Part shown: positions 1 through 8,172 of the stretch, one piece after another
Layout: each line of letters begins with the position of its first letter
How positions within the stretch are numbered: position 1 is the stretch's first letter
Assembly (NCBI GenBank): GCA_965235975.1
Contig: CBDDZZ010000002.1
Location: 186,001-250,000, forward strand
Reading direction: 5' to 3'
Source: Fontibacterium oligotrophicum
Lineage (GTDB): Bacteria > Pseudomonadota > Alphaproteobacteria > Pelagibacterales > Pelagibacteraceae
Length of the DNA: 64,000 nucleotides
Notes under the pieces: generated by a model
Databases searched by the model: none
Told to the model about the DNA's origin: nothing
Seen by the model: only the letters and a program-made list of their open reading frames with translations
Position numbers and translations under genes: made by a program

Positions 1-483
1 TACTTCGCTAATTTTTTTCCCTCGAAGTATAGAAATATCCTTTGGCGATCTTTGTTTTGATAATGCAAGCATACATGCCCTTACAACGTTATAAGGATTT
101 GATGAACCAATTGATTTTGCAACAATATCTTGCATTCCTAACATTTCACAAATTGCTCTAATTGCTCCTCCAGCGATAATTCCAGTTCCAGCGGGTGCAC
201 TTCTAAGAAGAACTTTTCCAGATCCGCTTTTACCATAAGTATCGTGATGTATAGTTCTTCCCTCTCTTAATGGAATCTTTACTAATGAACTTTTAGCTTC
301 TTCAGAAGCTTTTTTTATAGCATCCGGAACTTGTTTTGCTTTACCATGCCCATAACCAACTAAACCTTTTTGATTTCCAACCACAACTAGTGCTGCAAAA
401 CCAAATCTTCTTCCACCTTTTACAACTTTAGTAATTCGATTTATGGCCACTAATTTTTCTTTTAGTTCTGATTGTGTGTTCAT
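1..483 (-). CDS. rpsE: 30S ribosomal protein S5 (uS5), 3' end cut by window
   Basis: Small-subunit protein S5, which helps mRNA entry and decoding accuracy. Translating the minus strand from the ATG at 483 gives 161 codons with no stop, so only the C-terminal end is missing. Near the N-terminus the double-stranded-RNA-binding segment reads KVVKGGRRFGFAALVVVG, followed by GKAKQVPDAIKKA, both typical of S5. It is the last gene visible in the spc part of the cluster, with 3 nt between it and rplR. The spc operon usually continues with rpmD, rplO and secY, which would lie outside the window. Confidence 0.96.
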   Translation of the reverse strand, partial: MNTQSELKEKLVAINRITKVVKGGRRFGFAALVVVGNQKGLVGYGHGKAKQVPDAIKKASEEAKSSLVKIPLREGRTIHHDTYGKSGSGKVLLRSAPAGTGIIAGGAIRAICEMLGMQDIVAKSIGSSNPYNVVRACMLALSKQRSPKDISILRGKKISEV

Positions 484-486
484 AAT

Positions 487-825
487 TTAAAATTTTAATC
501 CTTCTTTTCTTGCAGAGTCTGCTAATACCTTAATACGACCATGGTACTTATATCTTCCCCTATCAAAATACACTTCTTTTATTCCTTTTTCTAAAGCTCT
601 TTTCGCTACTAATTTTCCAACCTCAACTGATAATTCCATTTTTTTCTTTTTATCCATAACTTTTTCAACTGAAGATGCCGAAACAAGGGTTTGATTTTTA
701 GCATCATCAATAACTTGAGCATAAATATTTTTTAAAGATCTAAAAACAGTAAGACGCAATCCTGTAGGATTGTTCTTTTTCATTTTACCTCTTATTCTAC
801 TCTGTCTTTTAATATCACTAGCCAT
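487..825 (-). CDS. rplR: 50S ribosomal protein L18 (uL18)
   Basis: L18 binds 5S rRNA and joins it to the large subunit. The 112-residue product has a basic N-terminus, then the family core (LRLTVFRSLKNIYAQVID) and the closing segment with KEVYFDRGRYKYHGRIKVLA, which matches the L18 C-terminus. Length is normal. It lies 2 nt downstream of rplF and 3 nt upstream of rpsE, so it is translated from the same polycistronic mRNA. No strong Shine-Dalgarno sequence is visible, as for most genes of this cluster. Confidence 0.97.
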   Translation of the reverse strand: MASDIKRQSRIRGKMKKNNPTGLRLTVFRSLKNIYAQVIDDAKNQTLVSASSVEKVMDKKKKMELSVEVGKLVAKRALEKGIKEVYFDRGRYKYHGRIKVLADSARKEGLKF

Positions 826-827
826 AA

Positions 828-1364
828 TTATTTCTTTTTACCTTCTTTTCTTAAAACAAATTGATCAGATGAAGTTATGCCTTTTCCTTTGTAAGGCTCA
901 ACAGGTTTTAAGAATTTTATATCAGCGCACACTTTACCTACTAATTCTTTGTCAATTCCTTTAACTTTTATGGCTGTTTGTTTGTCTATCGCTACTTCAA
1001 TACCGTCTGGAATATTGTAATGAACATCATGGCTAAATCCTAATTGAAAAACAATTTTTTTTCCTTGTAATGTTGCTCGAAAACCAACGCCTGTAAGCTT
1101 CAAATCTTTTTCAAATCCCTTTGATACGCCAATAATACCATTGTTAATTAAACTTCTGTGCAACCCCCATGTAAGTTTATTTACATTTTTTTTGTCTACA
1201 GGCTCTAAAGATACTTTGTTGTCGGCGATTATGACTTTTAAAATATTTTGATCAATAATTAGCTCTTTTTTACTTTTAGCACCTTGAATAATAACTTTAT
1301 TGTTCTCAACTTTAACAGTTACTCCAGGCGGCAATGTAATAGGTGTTTTTCCAATTTTTGACAT
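828..1364 (-). CDS. rplF: 50S ribosomal protein L6 (uL6)
   Basis: L6 binds 23S rRNA near the factor-binding site. The 178-residue product starts MSKIGKTPITLPPGV and ends with VEPYKGKGI followed by a basic tail, the L6 signature (usually PEPYKGKG). Both alpha/beta repeats of the family are covered and length is normal. It sits 3 nt after rpsH and 2 nt before rplR, the standard spc order. Confidence 0.97.
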   Translation of the reverse strand: MSKIGKTPITLPPGVTVKVENNKVIIQGAKSKKELIIDQNILKVIIADNKVSLEPVDKKNVNKLTWGLHRSLINNGIIGVSKGFEKDLKLTGVGFRATLQGKKIVFQLGFSHDVHYNIPDGIEVAIDKQTAIKVKGIDKELVGKVCADIKFLKPVEPYKGKGITSSDQFVLRKEGKKK

Positions 1365-1367
1365 ATT

Positions 1368-1763
1368 TTAAGAAACCTTACAAAGGACCTCCCCACCAAG
1401 TTTTTTTTCTCTAGCTTCGTTATCAGAAAAAATTCCTTTTGAAGTAGAAATAATCGAAATTCCTAATCCATTTTGAATTTTTTGAATACTATCTGATCTA
1501 GAATAAATTCTTCTTCCAGGCCTTGATACTCTCTCAATTTCTTTGATAACTGGATCGCCATACATATATTTTAAATTAATTTCTATTGTTTCGAAACTTT
1601 TGTCTTTTGACACAGTATATTCTTGAATGAATCCCTCTTTATGCAAAACATCCAAAACTGCTTTTCTTAATTTAGAACCAGGCACTGAAACTTTTTTTAA
1701 GCCACGCATTTGTCCGTTTCTTATTCTTGTAATCATATCACCAATTGGATCTGTAATTTTCAT
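1368..1763 (-). CDS. rpsH: 30S ribosomal protein S8 (uS8)
   Basis: S8 is a primary 16S rRNA binder in the central domain. In E. coli it is the translational repressor of the spc operon; whether that holds here cannot be read from the sequence. The 131-residue product begins MKITDPIGDMITRIRNG and ends with GISIISTSKGIFSDNEAR then GGEVLCKVS, the conserved S8 C-terminal motif. It follows rpsN by 9 nt. Confidence 0.97.
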   Translation of the reverse strand: MKITDPIGDMITRIRNGQMRGLKKVSVPGSKLRKAVLDVLHKEGFIQEYTVSKDKSFETIEINLKYMYGDPVIKEIERVSRPGRRIYSRSDSIQKIQNGLGISIISTSKGIFSDNEAREKKLGGEVLCKVS

Positions 1764-1772
1764 ATTTTCTCC

Positions 1773-2078
1773 TTACCAGCTAGCTTTCGTCATGCCTGGA
1801 ATTTTTCCACTAGAAGCGAATTTTCTAAGTGCAATTCTAGACATTCTTAATTTCCTATAATAACCGCGAGATCTACCGGTTATTTCACATCTATTTTTAA
1901 CTCTGCTTTTCGCTGAATTTCTTGGCACTTTTGAAAGTTTTAAGCTCGCTAAAAATCTTTCATTTAAAGATATTGTTTTATTCATAATAATTTTTTTAAG
2001 CTTAGATCTTTTGTTTTCAAATCTTTTAGCCATTTTTACTCTTTTTAAATTTCTCTCAATAGAACTTCGCTTTGCCAT
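1773..2078 (-). CDS. rpsN: 30S ribosomal protein S14 (uS14), zinc-independent type
   Basis: S14 sits in the head of the small subunit. At 101 residues this is the long form; it has a single cysteine (RCEITGRSRGYYRKL) and no CxxC pairs, so it is the zinc-independent type typical of proteobacteria. The C-terminus ASSGKIPGMTKASW is diagnostic. The start at 2078 abuts the rplE stop with no gap. Confidence 0.97.
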   Translation of the reverse strand: MAKRSSIERNLKRVKMAKRFENKRSKLKKIIMNKTISLNERFLASLKLSKVPRNSAKSRVKNRCEITGRSRGYYRKLRMSRIALRKFASSGKIPGMTKASW

Positions 2079-2717
2079 TTAGTTTAACTCCTTATTTTTT
2101 TCTTTACCTTTATCTTTTTCATTGTCGTCATCTTTTTTTACTTTTTTCTTATCTGCAGAAAAAATTCCAACTTTTGCAAATGGAAAATTAAAACTATCAA
2201 GTAACATTCTTGCTTGTTCTTTAGTCTTAGCAGTCGTTACAATAGTAATATCTAGACCTCTAATCTTATCTACTTTGTCAAAATTTACTTCAGGAAAAAT
2301 AATATGTTCTTTAACACCGAAACTATAATTAGCTTCACTATCAAAGCTATTTGGATTTAAACCCCTAAAATCTTTAATTCTTGGCAACGCAATGTTTACT
2401 AAACGATCTAAAAAGAAATACATTTGATTTTTTCTTAAGGTAACTTTTAAACCCAATGGAATACCTACCCTTGTCTTAAAATTAGAAATTGATTTTCTTG
2501 ATTTTGTAACTTGAGCTTTTTGACCTGCTATAGCTGATAAATCATCCTCTGCACTTTTTAAGATTTTATTATCAGTCCCATCTAAGCCAAGACCCATGTT
2601 TAAAACGATCTTAACTAGTCTAGGTGCTTGCATTTTATTGCCAAAGGAAAGACTCTTGCATAAATTAGGTACTATCTCTTTTATATATTTTTCTTTTAAT
2701 CTAGGTATTAATTTCAT
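2079..2717 (-). CDS. rplE: 50S ribosomal protein L5 (uL5) with charged C-terminal extension
   Basis: L5 binds 5S rRNA and contacts the P-site tRNA. The core is complete: KIVLNMGLG, the basic loop KSRKSISNFKTRVGIPLG, RIKDFRGLNPNSFD and DITIVTTAKTKEQARMLL are all family motifs. At 212 residues it is about 30 longer than the usual 179-185. The extra part is a lysine/aspartate/glutamate-rich C-terminal tail, predicted disordered. The start overlaps the rplX stop by 4 nt (ATGA), suggesting translational coupling. Confidence 0.97.
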   Translation of the reverse strand: MKLIPRLKEKYIKEIVPNLCKSLSFGNKMQAPRLVKIVLNMGLGLDGTDNKILKSAEDDLSAIAGQKAQVTKSRKSISNFKTRVGIPLGLKVTLRKNQMYFFLDRLVNIALPRIKDFRGLNPNSFDSEANYSFGVKEHIIFPEVNFDKVDKIRGLDITIVTTAKTKEQARMLLDSFNFPFAKVGIFSADKKKVKKDDDNEKDKGKEKNKELN

Positions 2718-3052
2718 TTTTTACTCTTTGTTTTTGGTTTTTCTATTTTTGTAGTTTTTTTTTCTTCGATTTTTTTTTCAACTTTTTTAGGCTCTAATTT
2801 CTTTTCTATTTTTTTTTCTACTTTTGCATCTAATAATTTAACAACATTTGATATATCAATTGGTCTTTCAATAGTAATAATTCCACCTTTTTTCTCTTTT
2901 GTTGGTTTTTGATGTTTTTTCTTTTCGTTAACACCTTTTACTAAAATTTTTCTTACTTCCGGAAATACTTTAATAACATTTCCTGTTTTTCCTTTATCAT
3001 CACCAGTAATAATTTTTACGTTGTCTCCTTTTTTAATTTTTAATTTAATCAT
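2714..3052 (-). CDS. rplX: 50S ribosomal protein L24 (uL24) with Lys-rich tail
   Basis: L24 is an early assembly initiator of the large subunit. The N-terminal KOW motif is clear (KIKKGDNVKIITGDDKGKTG) and PTKEKKGGIITIERPIDISN is the family's second block. After about residue 75 comes a repetitive Lys/Glu tail built on units such as KKVEKKIEEKK, which makes the protein slightly longer than usual (112 residues). It overlaps rplN upstream and rplE downstream by 4 nt each. Confidence 0.96.
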   Translation of the reverse strand: MIKLKIKKGDNVKIITGDDKGKTGNVIKVFPEVRKILVKGVNEKKKHQKPTKEKKGGIITIERPIDISNVVKLLDAKVEKKIEKKLEPKKVEKKIEEKKTTKIEKPKTKSKK

Positions 3053-3417
3053 AATACCTCTGGTGCTAAAGAAATTATTTTCATAAAGTTTTTATTTCTT
3101 AATTCTCTTGTTACAGGTCCAAAAATCCTTGTACCAATAGGCTCGCCATTTGGCTGAACCAAAACTGCAGCATTAGCATCAAATTTTATTGATGTTCCAT
3201 CTAATCTTTTAATTTCTTTTCTTGTTCTAACAATTACTGCTTTGTGAACGTCTCCTTTTTTAACTTTTCCCTTTGGAATAGCGTCTTTAATTGACACGAC
3301 TATAATATCACCTATTGTTGCATATCTTCTTTTAGAACCGCCTAAAACTTTTATACACTCAACCTTTCGAGCCCCTGTATTGTCAGCAACAAATAATTCC
3401 GTTTGTACTTGTATCAT
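3049..3417 (-). CDS. rplN: 50S ribosomal protein L14 (uL14)
   Basis: L14 lies at the subunit interface. The 122-residue protein starts MIQVQTELFVADNTGARKVE and ends FMKIISLAPEVL, both almost invariant for L14, and GTRIFGPVTRELR is present. Length is exactly that of the family. The start directly abuts the rpsQ stop; the stop overlaps rplX by 4 nt. Confidence 0.98.
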   Translation of the reverse strand: MIQVQTELFVADNTGARKVECIKVLGGSKRRYATIGDIIVVSIKDAIPKGKVKKGDVHKAVIVRTRKEIKRLDGTSIKFDANAAVLVQPNGEPIGTRIFGPVTRELRNKNFMKIISLAPEVL

Positions 3418-3654
3418 TTATTTTTCCCCTCCAACAATCGTCCAACGTTTAAGCTTAGAAATTGGTTTGCTTTCTACTATAGAAACCATATCTCCAATTT
3501 TGAATTTGTTCTTTTCATCATGAGCATGATATTTTTTATAAGTAGTCATTACTTTTTTATATTTGGGGTGTACAAATCTTCTGCTGACTTCAACAACTAC
3601 TGTTTTATTGCTTTTGTCACTTACCACTTTTCCCTTTAAAATTTTTTTAGCCAT
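3418..3654 (-). CDS. rpsQ: 30S ribosomal protein S17 (uS17)
   Basis: S17 binds 16S rRNA in the lower body of the subunit. The 78-residue OB-fold protein shows LKGKVVSDKSNKTVVVEV, then HPKYKKV and KFKIGDMVSIVESKPISK, the normal S17 blocks. Its start shares one base with the rpmC stop. Standard position between rpmC and rplN. Confidence 0.97.
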   Translation of the reverse strand: MAKKILKGKVVSDKSNKTVVVEVSRRFVHPKYKKVMTTYKKYHAHDEKNKFKIGDMVSIVESKPISKLKRWTIVGGEK

Positions 3655-3845
3655 TATTTTACTCTATTTAAATTGATAAAAGTTTTAACTGTTGCAATAG
3701 TTCGTCTATTAGTTTTGATAGAAGCAGTATTAGTTACCTGTCCATTTTTTTTTTTAAATCGGATATTAAATTGCTCTTTCTTTAATTTTTCTAATTCAGA
3801 AAATAACTGGTCTTGTGTTAATTTTTTAATTTCTTTAGTTTTCAT
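3654..3845 (-). CDS. rpmC: 50S ribosomal protein L29 (uL29)
   Basis: L29 surrounds the nascent-peptide exit tunnel and is part of the docking site for trigger factor, which is also encoded in this window. The 63-residue helical-hairpin protein begins MKTKEIKKLTQDQLFSELEK and includes QFNIRFKKKNGQ. The start overlaps the rplP stop by one base and the stop overlaps rpsQ by one base. Confidence 0.96.
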   Translation of the reverse strand: MKTKEIKKLTQDQLFSELEKLKKEQFNIRFKKKNGQVTNTASIKTNRRTIATVKTFINLNRVK

Positions 3846-4261
3846 TATTGCGTTCCTAATCTTTTAACCATTTTAGTTTTTATAGACAATTTGGCTTTAG
3901 CTCTTTCAAATGCTTCCTTAGCCACTGACTCATCAACACCGTCAACTTCAAAAATAATTCTTCCTGGTTTAACTCTAAATACATAATATTCTAATCCACC
4001 TTTACCTTTACCCATCCTTACTTCGATTGGTTTTTTTGTTACGGGAATATTTGGAAAAATTCTAAGCCAAACTCTGCCAGCTCTTTTCATATGTCTAGTT
4101 AAAGCAACTCTTGCGGCTTCTATTTCTTTCGAAGTTACTCTGTTAGGCTCAATTGCTTTTAACCCAAATGATCCAAAATTCAATTCGGATCCACGTGTAG
4201 CATTACCGTGTATTTTTCCCTTAAAAGCTTTTCTATATTTTGTTCTAGCTGGCTGTAACAT
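3845..4261 (-). CDS. rplP: 50S ribosomal protein L16 (uL16)
   Basis: L16 helps organise the peptidyl-transferase centre and the A-site tRNA. The 138-residue protein starts MLQPARTKYRKAFKGKIHG and contains the signature region RMGKGKGGLEYYVFRVKPGR followed by IIFEVDGV. Length is normal. It overlaps the end of rpsC by 17 nt, the longest junction overlap in this cluster. Confidence 0.98.
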   Translation of the reverse strand: MLQPARTKYRKAFKGKIHGNATRGSELNFGSFGLKAIEPNRVTSKEIEAARVALTRHMKRAGRVWLRIFPNIPVTKKPIEVRMGKGKGGLEYYVFRVKPGRIIFEVDGVDESVAKEAFERAKAKLSIKTKMVKRLGTQ

Positions 4262-4943
4262 TTTCTTTCTCTTTTATATTTTTAGTTTCAGCATCCTCAA
4301 TTTTTTTCTTATCTTTTTCAAACACGATGCCTTTATAAATCCAAACTTTTACTCCAATAATTCCATAAGTAGTTTCTGCTTCTGCTTCTCCGTAATCAAC
4401 ATCGGCTCTTAGTGTGTGAAGTGGAATACTTCCTTCTCTTAACCACTCGGTTCTAGCAATTTCCGTACCAGCTAATCGTCCAGCAACAGTTATTTTAATA
4501 CCTTTAGCTCCCAATCTAAGAGTAGATTGCATCGCTCTTTTCATTGCTTTTCTGTATGCAATCCTTTTTTCAAGTTGCTGAGCTACATTTTCTGCAACTA
4601 AATACGCATCTAATTCTGGTTTTCTAATTTCTTTTATATTTACTGAAACGTCTGAGCTGGAGATTTTATTAAGATTATTTTTAATTTTATCAATATCAGA
4701 ACCTTTTTTTCCGATTACAAAACCAGGTCTAGACGTAAAGATTGTTACGATACACTTTTTAGTTGGTCTTTCGATAAAGATCTTTGAAATTCCAGAATTT
4801 TTGAGATTTTTATGAATATATTCTCTAATTTTAAAATCTTCAATTAAATATTGCCCGTACTCTTTTTTCTTAGCAAACCACATTGAATCCCAATTTTTAT
4901 TTATGCTTAATCTAAAACTAATTGGATTAACTTTCTGTCCCAT
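4245..4943 (-). CDS. rpsC: 30S ribosomal protein S3 (uS3)
   Basis: S3 forms part of the mRNA entry channel. MGQKVNPISFRLSINKNWDS is the canonical start. The KH domain has the GXXG loop in FVIGKKGSDIDKI, and the C-terminal domain has GIKITVAGRLAGTEIARTEW and PLHTLRADVDYGEAEA. The 232 residues include a charged tail rich in Lys and Glu. The start shares one base with the rplV stop. Confidence 0.98.
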   Translation of the reverse strand: MGQKVNPISFRLSINKNWDSMWFAKKKEYGQYLIEDFKIREYIHKNLKNSGISKIFIERPTKKCIVTIFTSRPGFVIGKKGSDIDKIKNNLNKISSSDVSVNIKEIRKPELDAYLVAENVAQQLEKRIAYRKAMKRAMQSTLRLGAKGIKITVAGRLAGTEIARTEWLREGSIPLHTLRADVDYGEAEAETTYGIIGVKVWIYKGIVFEKDKKKIEDAETKNIKEKENVTAS

Positions 4944-5323
4944 TATTTACTAGCCTCCACCGGAGCTTTTTTGTTTTCCGAAACAATAATTGTTAAATTA
5001 GAAAAGTGTTTTTTAATACCAGCAGATCTACCTCTTGCTCTTGGCATAAAACGTTTTAGTGTTATTCCTTTTCCAACGTATGCTTCTTTTACAATCAAAT
5101 TGTCTATATCTAATTGATTGTTGTTCTCAGCATTGGCGATCGCTGATTTTAAAGTTTTTTTAATCTCATTTGCTACTCTTTTGTCTGTAAATTCTAAATC
5201 TCTCATAGCCACATTAGCATTTTTTCCTCTTATACTTTTTAAGATATTATTAATTTTACGCGGACTTGATCTTAAGTTCCTGTAAATTGCTTTTACTTGA
5301 TTTAAATCTTTATTTTTTATCAT
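4943..5323 (-). CDS. rplV: 50S ribosomal protein L22 (uL22)
   Basis: L22 lines the exit tunnel with its long beta-hairpin. I place the start at the ATG at 5323 (MIKNKDLNQVKAIYRNLRSS), giving 126 residues. The open frame runs on to 5401 but that part lies inside rpsS in another frame and does not look like L22. RSSPRKINNILKSIRGK and the tunnel loop KRFMPRARGRSAGIKKH are clear. The start overlaps the end of rpsS by 14 nt. Confidence 0.96.
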   Translation of the reverse strand: MIKNKDLNQVKAIYRNLRSSPRKINNILKSIRGKNANVAMRDLEFTDKRVANEIKKTLKSAIANAENNNQLDIDNLIVKEAYVGKGITLKRFMPRARGRSAGIKKHFSNLTIIVSENKKAPVEASK

Positions 5324-5615
5324 CTTTTTTCTCAGTTGCTGGAGCAGCTTTTTTATCAGCTGGAGTATGTCCAAAAAATTGTCTTGTTGCCGAAAACTCA
5401 CCTAATTTATGACCAATCATTTCGTCTGTAATAGTCACTGGGAAAAATTTTTTTCCATTATGAACTTCAAAAGTCATTCCAATAAATTCTGGAATAATTG
5501 TAGATTTTCTTGACCATGTTTTAATTGGTTTTTTAATATTTTGATCTTTATGCTTTTGTACTTTTTTCATTAAACTTAATTCAACAAAAGGACCTTTCCA
5601 AACTGATCTACTCAT
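5310..5615 (-). CDS. rpsS: 30S ribosomal protein S19 (uS19) with Lys/Ala tail
   Basis: S19 is in the subunit head and contacts S13 and the tRNA. The 101-residue protein begins MSRSVWKGPFVELSLMKKV and has TWSRKSTIIPEFIGMTFEVH and GHKLGEFSATRQFFGH, the normal S19 core. From about residue 86 it has an added tail, ADKKAAPATEKKDDKK. It resembles the tail of rplC in the same operon. The gene starts 2 nt after rplB. Confidence 0.97.
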   Translation of the reverse strand: MSRSVWKGPFVELSLMKKVQKHKDQNIKKPIKTWSRKSTIIPEFIGMTFEVHNGKKFFPVTITDEMIGHKLGEFSATRQFFGHTPADKKAAPATEKKDDKK

Positions 5616-5617
5616 GA

Positions 5618-6445
5618 TTAATTAATACCTCTCTTCTTTTTTCTTGAGATAATATATTTGTCAGTATTTTTATTTTTTCTAGTTTTCTTTCCTTTAGTTT
5701 TGATACCCCAAGGAGTAACGGGGTGTCTTCCTCCGTTAGTTCTTCCTCCATGTGGGTGATCAACGGGGTTCATTGCTATACCTCTTGTTTGTGGTCGAAT
5801 ACCTAACCATCTACTTCTGCCTGCTTTACCAATTTTAATGTTTTTTTGGTCTGGATTTGACACAGCACCGATAGTTGCCTTGCATAAACTTTGTACTTTT
5901 CTAACTTCGCCTGAGGCTAACTTTAATGTTGTGTAATCTTGATCATGACTCATAATTTGTACGGAAGTGCCAGCTGATCTTGCTAATACTCCACCATTTC
6001 CTGGTGTCATTTCAACGTTATGAACCACCGTCGCAGGAGGAATATCTATTAATGGCATACAATTACCAATTTCTATGTCTTTTTTTCTTCCAGAATAAAT
6101 TTTAGTTCCTACTTTAATATCTTGTGGAGCAATTAAATAACTTTGAGTTTTATCTTCATATTCAACAAGCATAATATTAGACGTTCTGTAAGGATCGTAC
6201 TCAAAACGAATTACTGTTGCTGGCATGTCGAACTTATTTCTTTTAAAATCTACAAATCTATATTTTTTTTTATGCCCAGCTGAACGATGTCGCGATGTGA
6301 TTCTTCCTAAATTATTTCTTCCATAAGAACCATTAATACCTGCTGTAAGTGATTTGACAGGTTTTCCTTTCCAAAGCCCTGTTCTATCTAGAATAATTGT
6401 TCCTCTAGTAGATTTTGTATAAGGTTTATATGTCTTTAGGGCCAT
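5618..6445 (-). CDS. rplB: 50S ribosomal protein L2 (uL2)
   Basis: L2 is a primary 23S rRNA binder close to the peptidyl-transferase centre. The 275-residue protein has MALKTYKPYTKSTRGTII at the start and the highly conserved NPVDHPHGGRTNGGRHPVTP block near the C-terminus, which contains the histidine linked to peptidyl-transfer activity. Length is normal. It lies 2 nt after rplW and 2 nt before rpsS. Confidence 0.98.
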   Translation of the reverse strand: MALKTYKPYTKSTRGTIILDRTGLWKGKPVKSLTAGINGSYGRNNLGRITSRHRSAGHKKKYRFVDFKRNKFDMPATVIRFEYDPYRTSNIMLVEYEDKTQSYLIAPQDIKVGTKIYSGRKKDIEIGNCMPLIDIPPATVVHNVEMTPGNGGVLARSAGTSVQIMSHDQDYTTLKLASGEVRKVQSLCKATIGAVSNPDQKNIKIGKAGRSRWLGIRPQTRGIAMNPVDHPHGGRTNGGRHPVTPWGIKTKGKKTRKNKNTDKYIISRKKKRGIN

Positions 6446-6447
6446 TT

Positions 6448-6750
6448 TTATATTCCAGTTGTGATATCAATTGATTGTCCTTTTTTTAAAGTGACAATAG
6501 CTTTTTTATATCCTTGAGTTTTAGCAATTCTACCTCTTACAGTTTTATATCTTGGATGAAGATTAATAGTATTCACTTTTACAACACTCACTTTAAAAAG
6601 TTTCTCAACACTTTTTTTAATACTTGCTTTGGTAGCAAAAGGGGCAACTTTGAACACAACTTTATTTAAAGAGCTTAGATTCGTAGATTTTTCAGTCACT
6701 ACAGGCTCAAGAATAATATCATATGAAAAATTATCAGCTCTTTTTTTCAT
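6448..6750 (-). CDS. rplW: 50S ribosomal protein L23 (uL23)
   Basis: L23 sits at the tunnel exit and is the main docking point for trigger factor and SRP. The 100-residue product shows YDIILEPVVTEKSTNLSSLN, KASIKKSVEKLFKVSVVKVN and the basic loop after it, all typical. The start overlaps the rplD stop by 4 nt. Confidence 0.96.
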   Translation of the reverse strand: MKKRADNFSYDIILEPVVTEKSTNLSSLNKVVFKVAPFATKASIKKSVEKLFKVSVVKVNTINLHPRYKTVRGRIAKTQGYKKAIVTLKKGQSIDITTGI

Positions 6751-7373
6751 TTTAGTAATCTTTCTTGAAGTTTTTTAATTGAAGAATGCGTAAATAAAAC
6801 ATTTTGGTATTTTAAAATGTCATAAACATTTGTTCCAATCTCTGGAATGTTTTTGATATTCTTAATATTTTTAACATTGTTTAATAAAACCTCATTTTCA
6901 TTATCGTAAATTAATAATGTACTCTTTGAATTAATTTTTAATAAAAACTTACTAAAATCCTTAGTTTTAAAATTCTTAAAATCTTTTTCTGACAAAATAC
7001 TAATTTCATTATCCAAAACTTTACTGGATAAAGCATGTTTAAGCCCTAATTTTCTAACTTTTTTATTTAATTTTTTTACTCTGTGCTTACCTTTTGCTTT
7101 AGGCCCATGCGCAATACCGCCACCAACAAATATTGGAGCTGTAATATTACCATGTCGTGCCCCACCAGATCCTTTTTGTGGTCCAATTTTTTTTCTAGAT
7201 CCAGCAACTTCTCCTCTAGTCTTCGTATAACCAGTTTTTTTTGAGTTACGACTTATTTGCCAATCTACAACCATTTTTATAATGTCTTTTCTTGGCTTTA
7301 ATGAAAATATGTTGTCAGAAACTTCAATATTTCCAACATCTTTTCCATCGATTCCCAATTCTTTTATTTTCAT
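6747..7373 (-). CDS. rplD: 50S ribosomal protein L4 (uL4)
   Basis: L4 contributes an extended loop to the exit tunnel. In E. coli it autoregulates the S10 operon. I start it at the ATG at 7373 (MKIKELGIDGKDVGNIEVSD), 208 residues, because the longer frame reaching 7427 overlaps rplC and has no L4 similarity. The loop region reads TRGEVAGSRKKIGPQKGSGG then ARHGNITAPIFVGGG, the L4 hallmark. Only 4 nt separate it from the rplC stop. Confidence 0.97.
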   Translation of the reverse strand: MKIKELGIDGKDVGNIEVSDNIFSLKPRKDIIKMVVDWQISRNSKKTGYTKTRGEVAGSRKKIGPQKGSGGARHGNITAPIFVGGGIAHGPKAKGKHRVKKLNKKVRKLGLKHALSSKVLDNEISILSEKDFKNFKTKDFSKFLLKINSKSTLLIYDNENEVLLNNVKNIKNIKNIPEIGTNVYDILKYQNVLFTHSSIKKLQERLLK

Positions 7374-7377
7374 AAAG

Positions 7378-8169
7378 TTACTTCTTTTTTTCTGTTGCAG
7401 GAGCTGCCGCTGCTGCTGGTTTTGCATCTTTCTTATTAGTTTCTACACTTTTCTCTTTTTTATTTGATTTCTCTTTCAATCCCTCAGCAAGATCATCTTT
7501 GAAAGCTTGAATAGTATCTTTCATAGTTCTTTTATTTCTTTCTTTAACAGCTTTATTAATCTCAACTACAGCATTTTTTGCTCCCGGAACCGATCCTTTA
7601 ACAAATAATAAATTATTTTCTAAATCCGTTTCAATAATTTCAAGTCTTTCAACTGTTCTAAATTTATCACCCATATGACCAGCCATTTTTTTACCCTTAA
7701 ATACTCTTCCTGGATCTTGTCTTTGACCCGTTGATCCGTGCGATCTATGCGAAACCGAAACACCGTGAGTTGCTCTTAAACCTGAAAAATTATGTCTTTT
7801 CATAACTCCAGCAAAACCTCTTCCGATTGTTTTTGATCTAATATCAACAAAATTAATATCTTTAAAAATATTTAAATCTACATCTGACCCTAATTTAAGA
7901 TCGCTATCCTTATCTACCCTAAATTCTTTTAAAATTTTTTTTGGTTCTAGAGATTTTTTTGCAAAAACACCTTTCATCTGCTTTGTTACTTTTGAATTTT
8001 TAATGTGCCCAAATCCAACTAGCACAGCACTATAACCACGTTTTTCTTTAGTGATAACGTCCACTACTTTGCCTGGCTCAACATGAAGAACAGTTACAGG
8101 TACAGATTGACCATTTTCATAAAATCTTCTTGTCATACCAATTTTTTTTCCTATCAAACCTAAAGTCAT
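7378..8169 (-). CDS. rplC: 50S ribosomal protein L3 (uL3) with long Lys/Ala C-terminal tail
   Basis: L3 is an assembly initiator near the peptidyl-transferase centre. GLIGKKIGMTRRFYENGQSV opens it; SHGSTGQRQDPGRVFKGKK contains the glutamine methylated by PrmB in other bacteria; PGAKNAVVEI closes the core. At 263 residues it is about 50 longer than the E. coli protein. The extra C-terminal part is helical and charged, then ends DAKPAAAAAPATEKKK, sharing APATEKK with the rpsS tail. It follows rpsJ by 3 nt. Confidence 0.97.
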   Translation of the reverse strand: MTLGLIGKKIGMTRRFYENGQSVPVTVLHVEPGKVVDVITKEKRGYSAVLVGFGHIKNSKVTKQMKGVFAKKSLEPKKILKEFRVDKDSDLKLGSDVDLNIFKDINFVDIRSKTIGRGFAGVMKRHNFSGLRATHGVSVSHRSHGSTGQRQDPGRVFKGKKMAGHMGDKFRTVERLEIIETDLENNLLFVKGSVPGAKNAVVEINKAVKERNKRTMKDTIQAFKDDLAEGLKEKSNKKEKSVETNKKDAKPAAAAAPATEKKK

Positions 8170-8172
8170 AAT

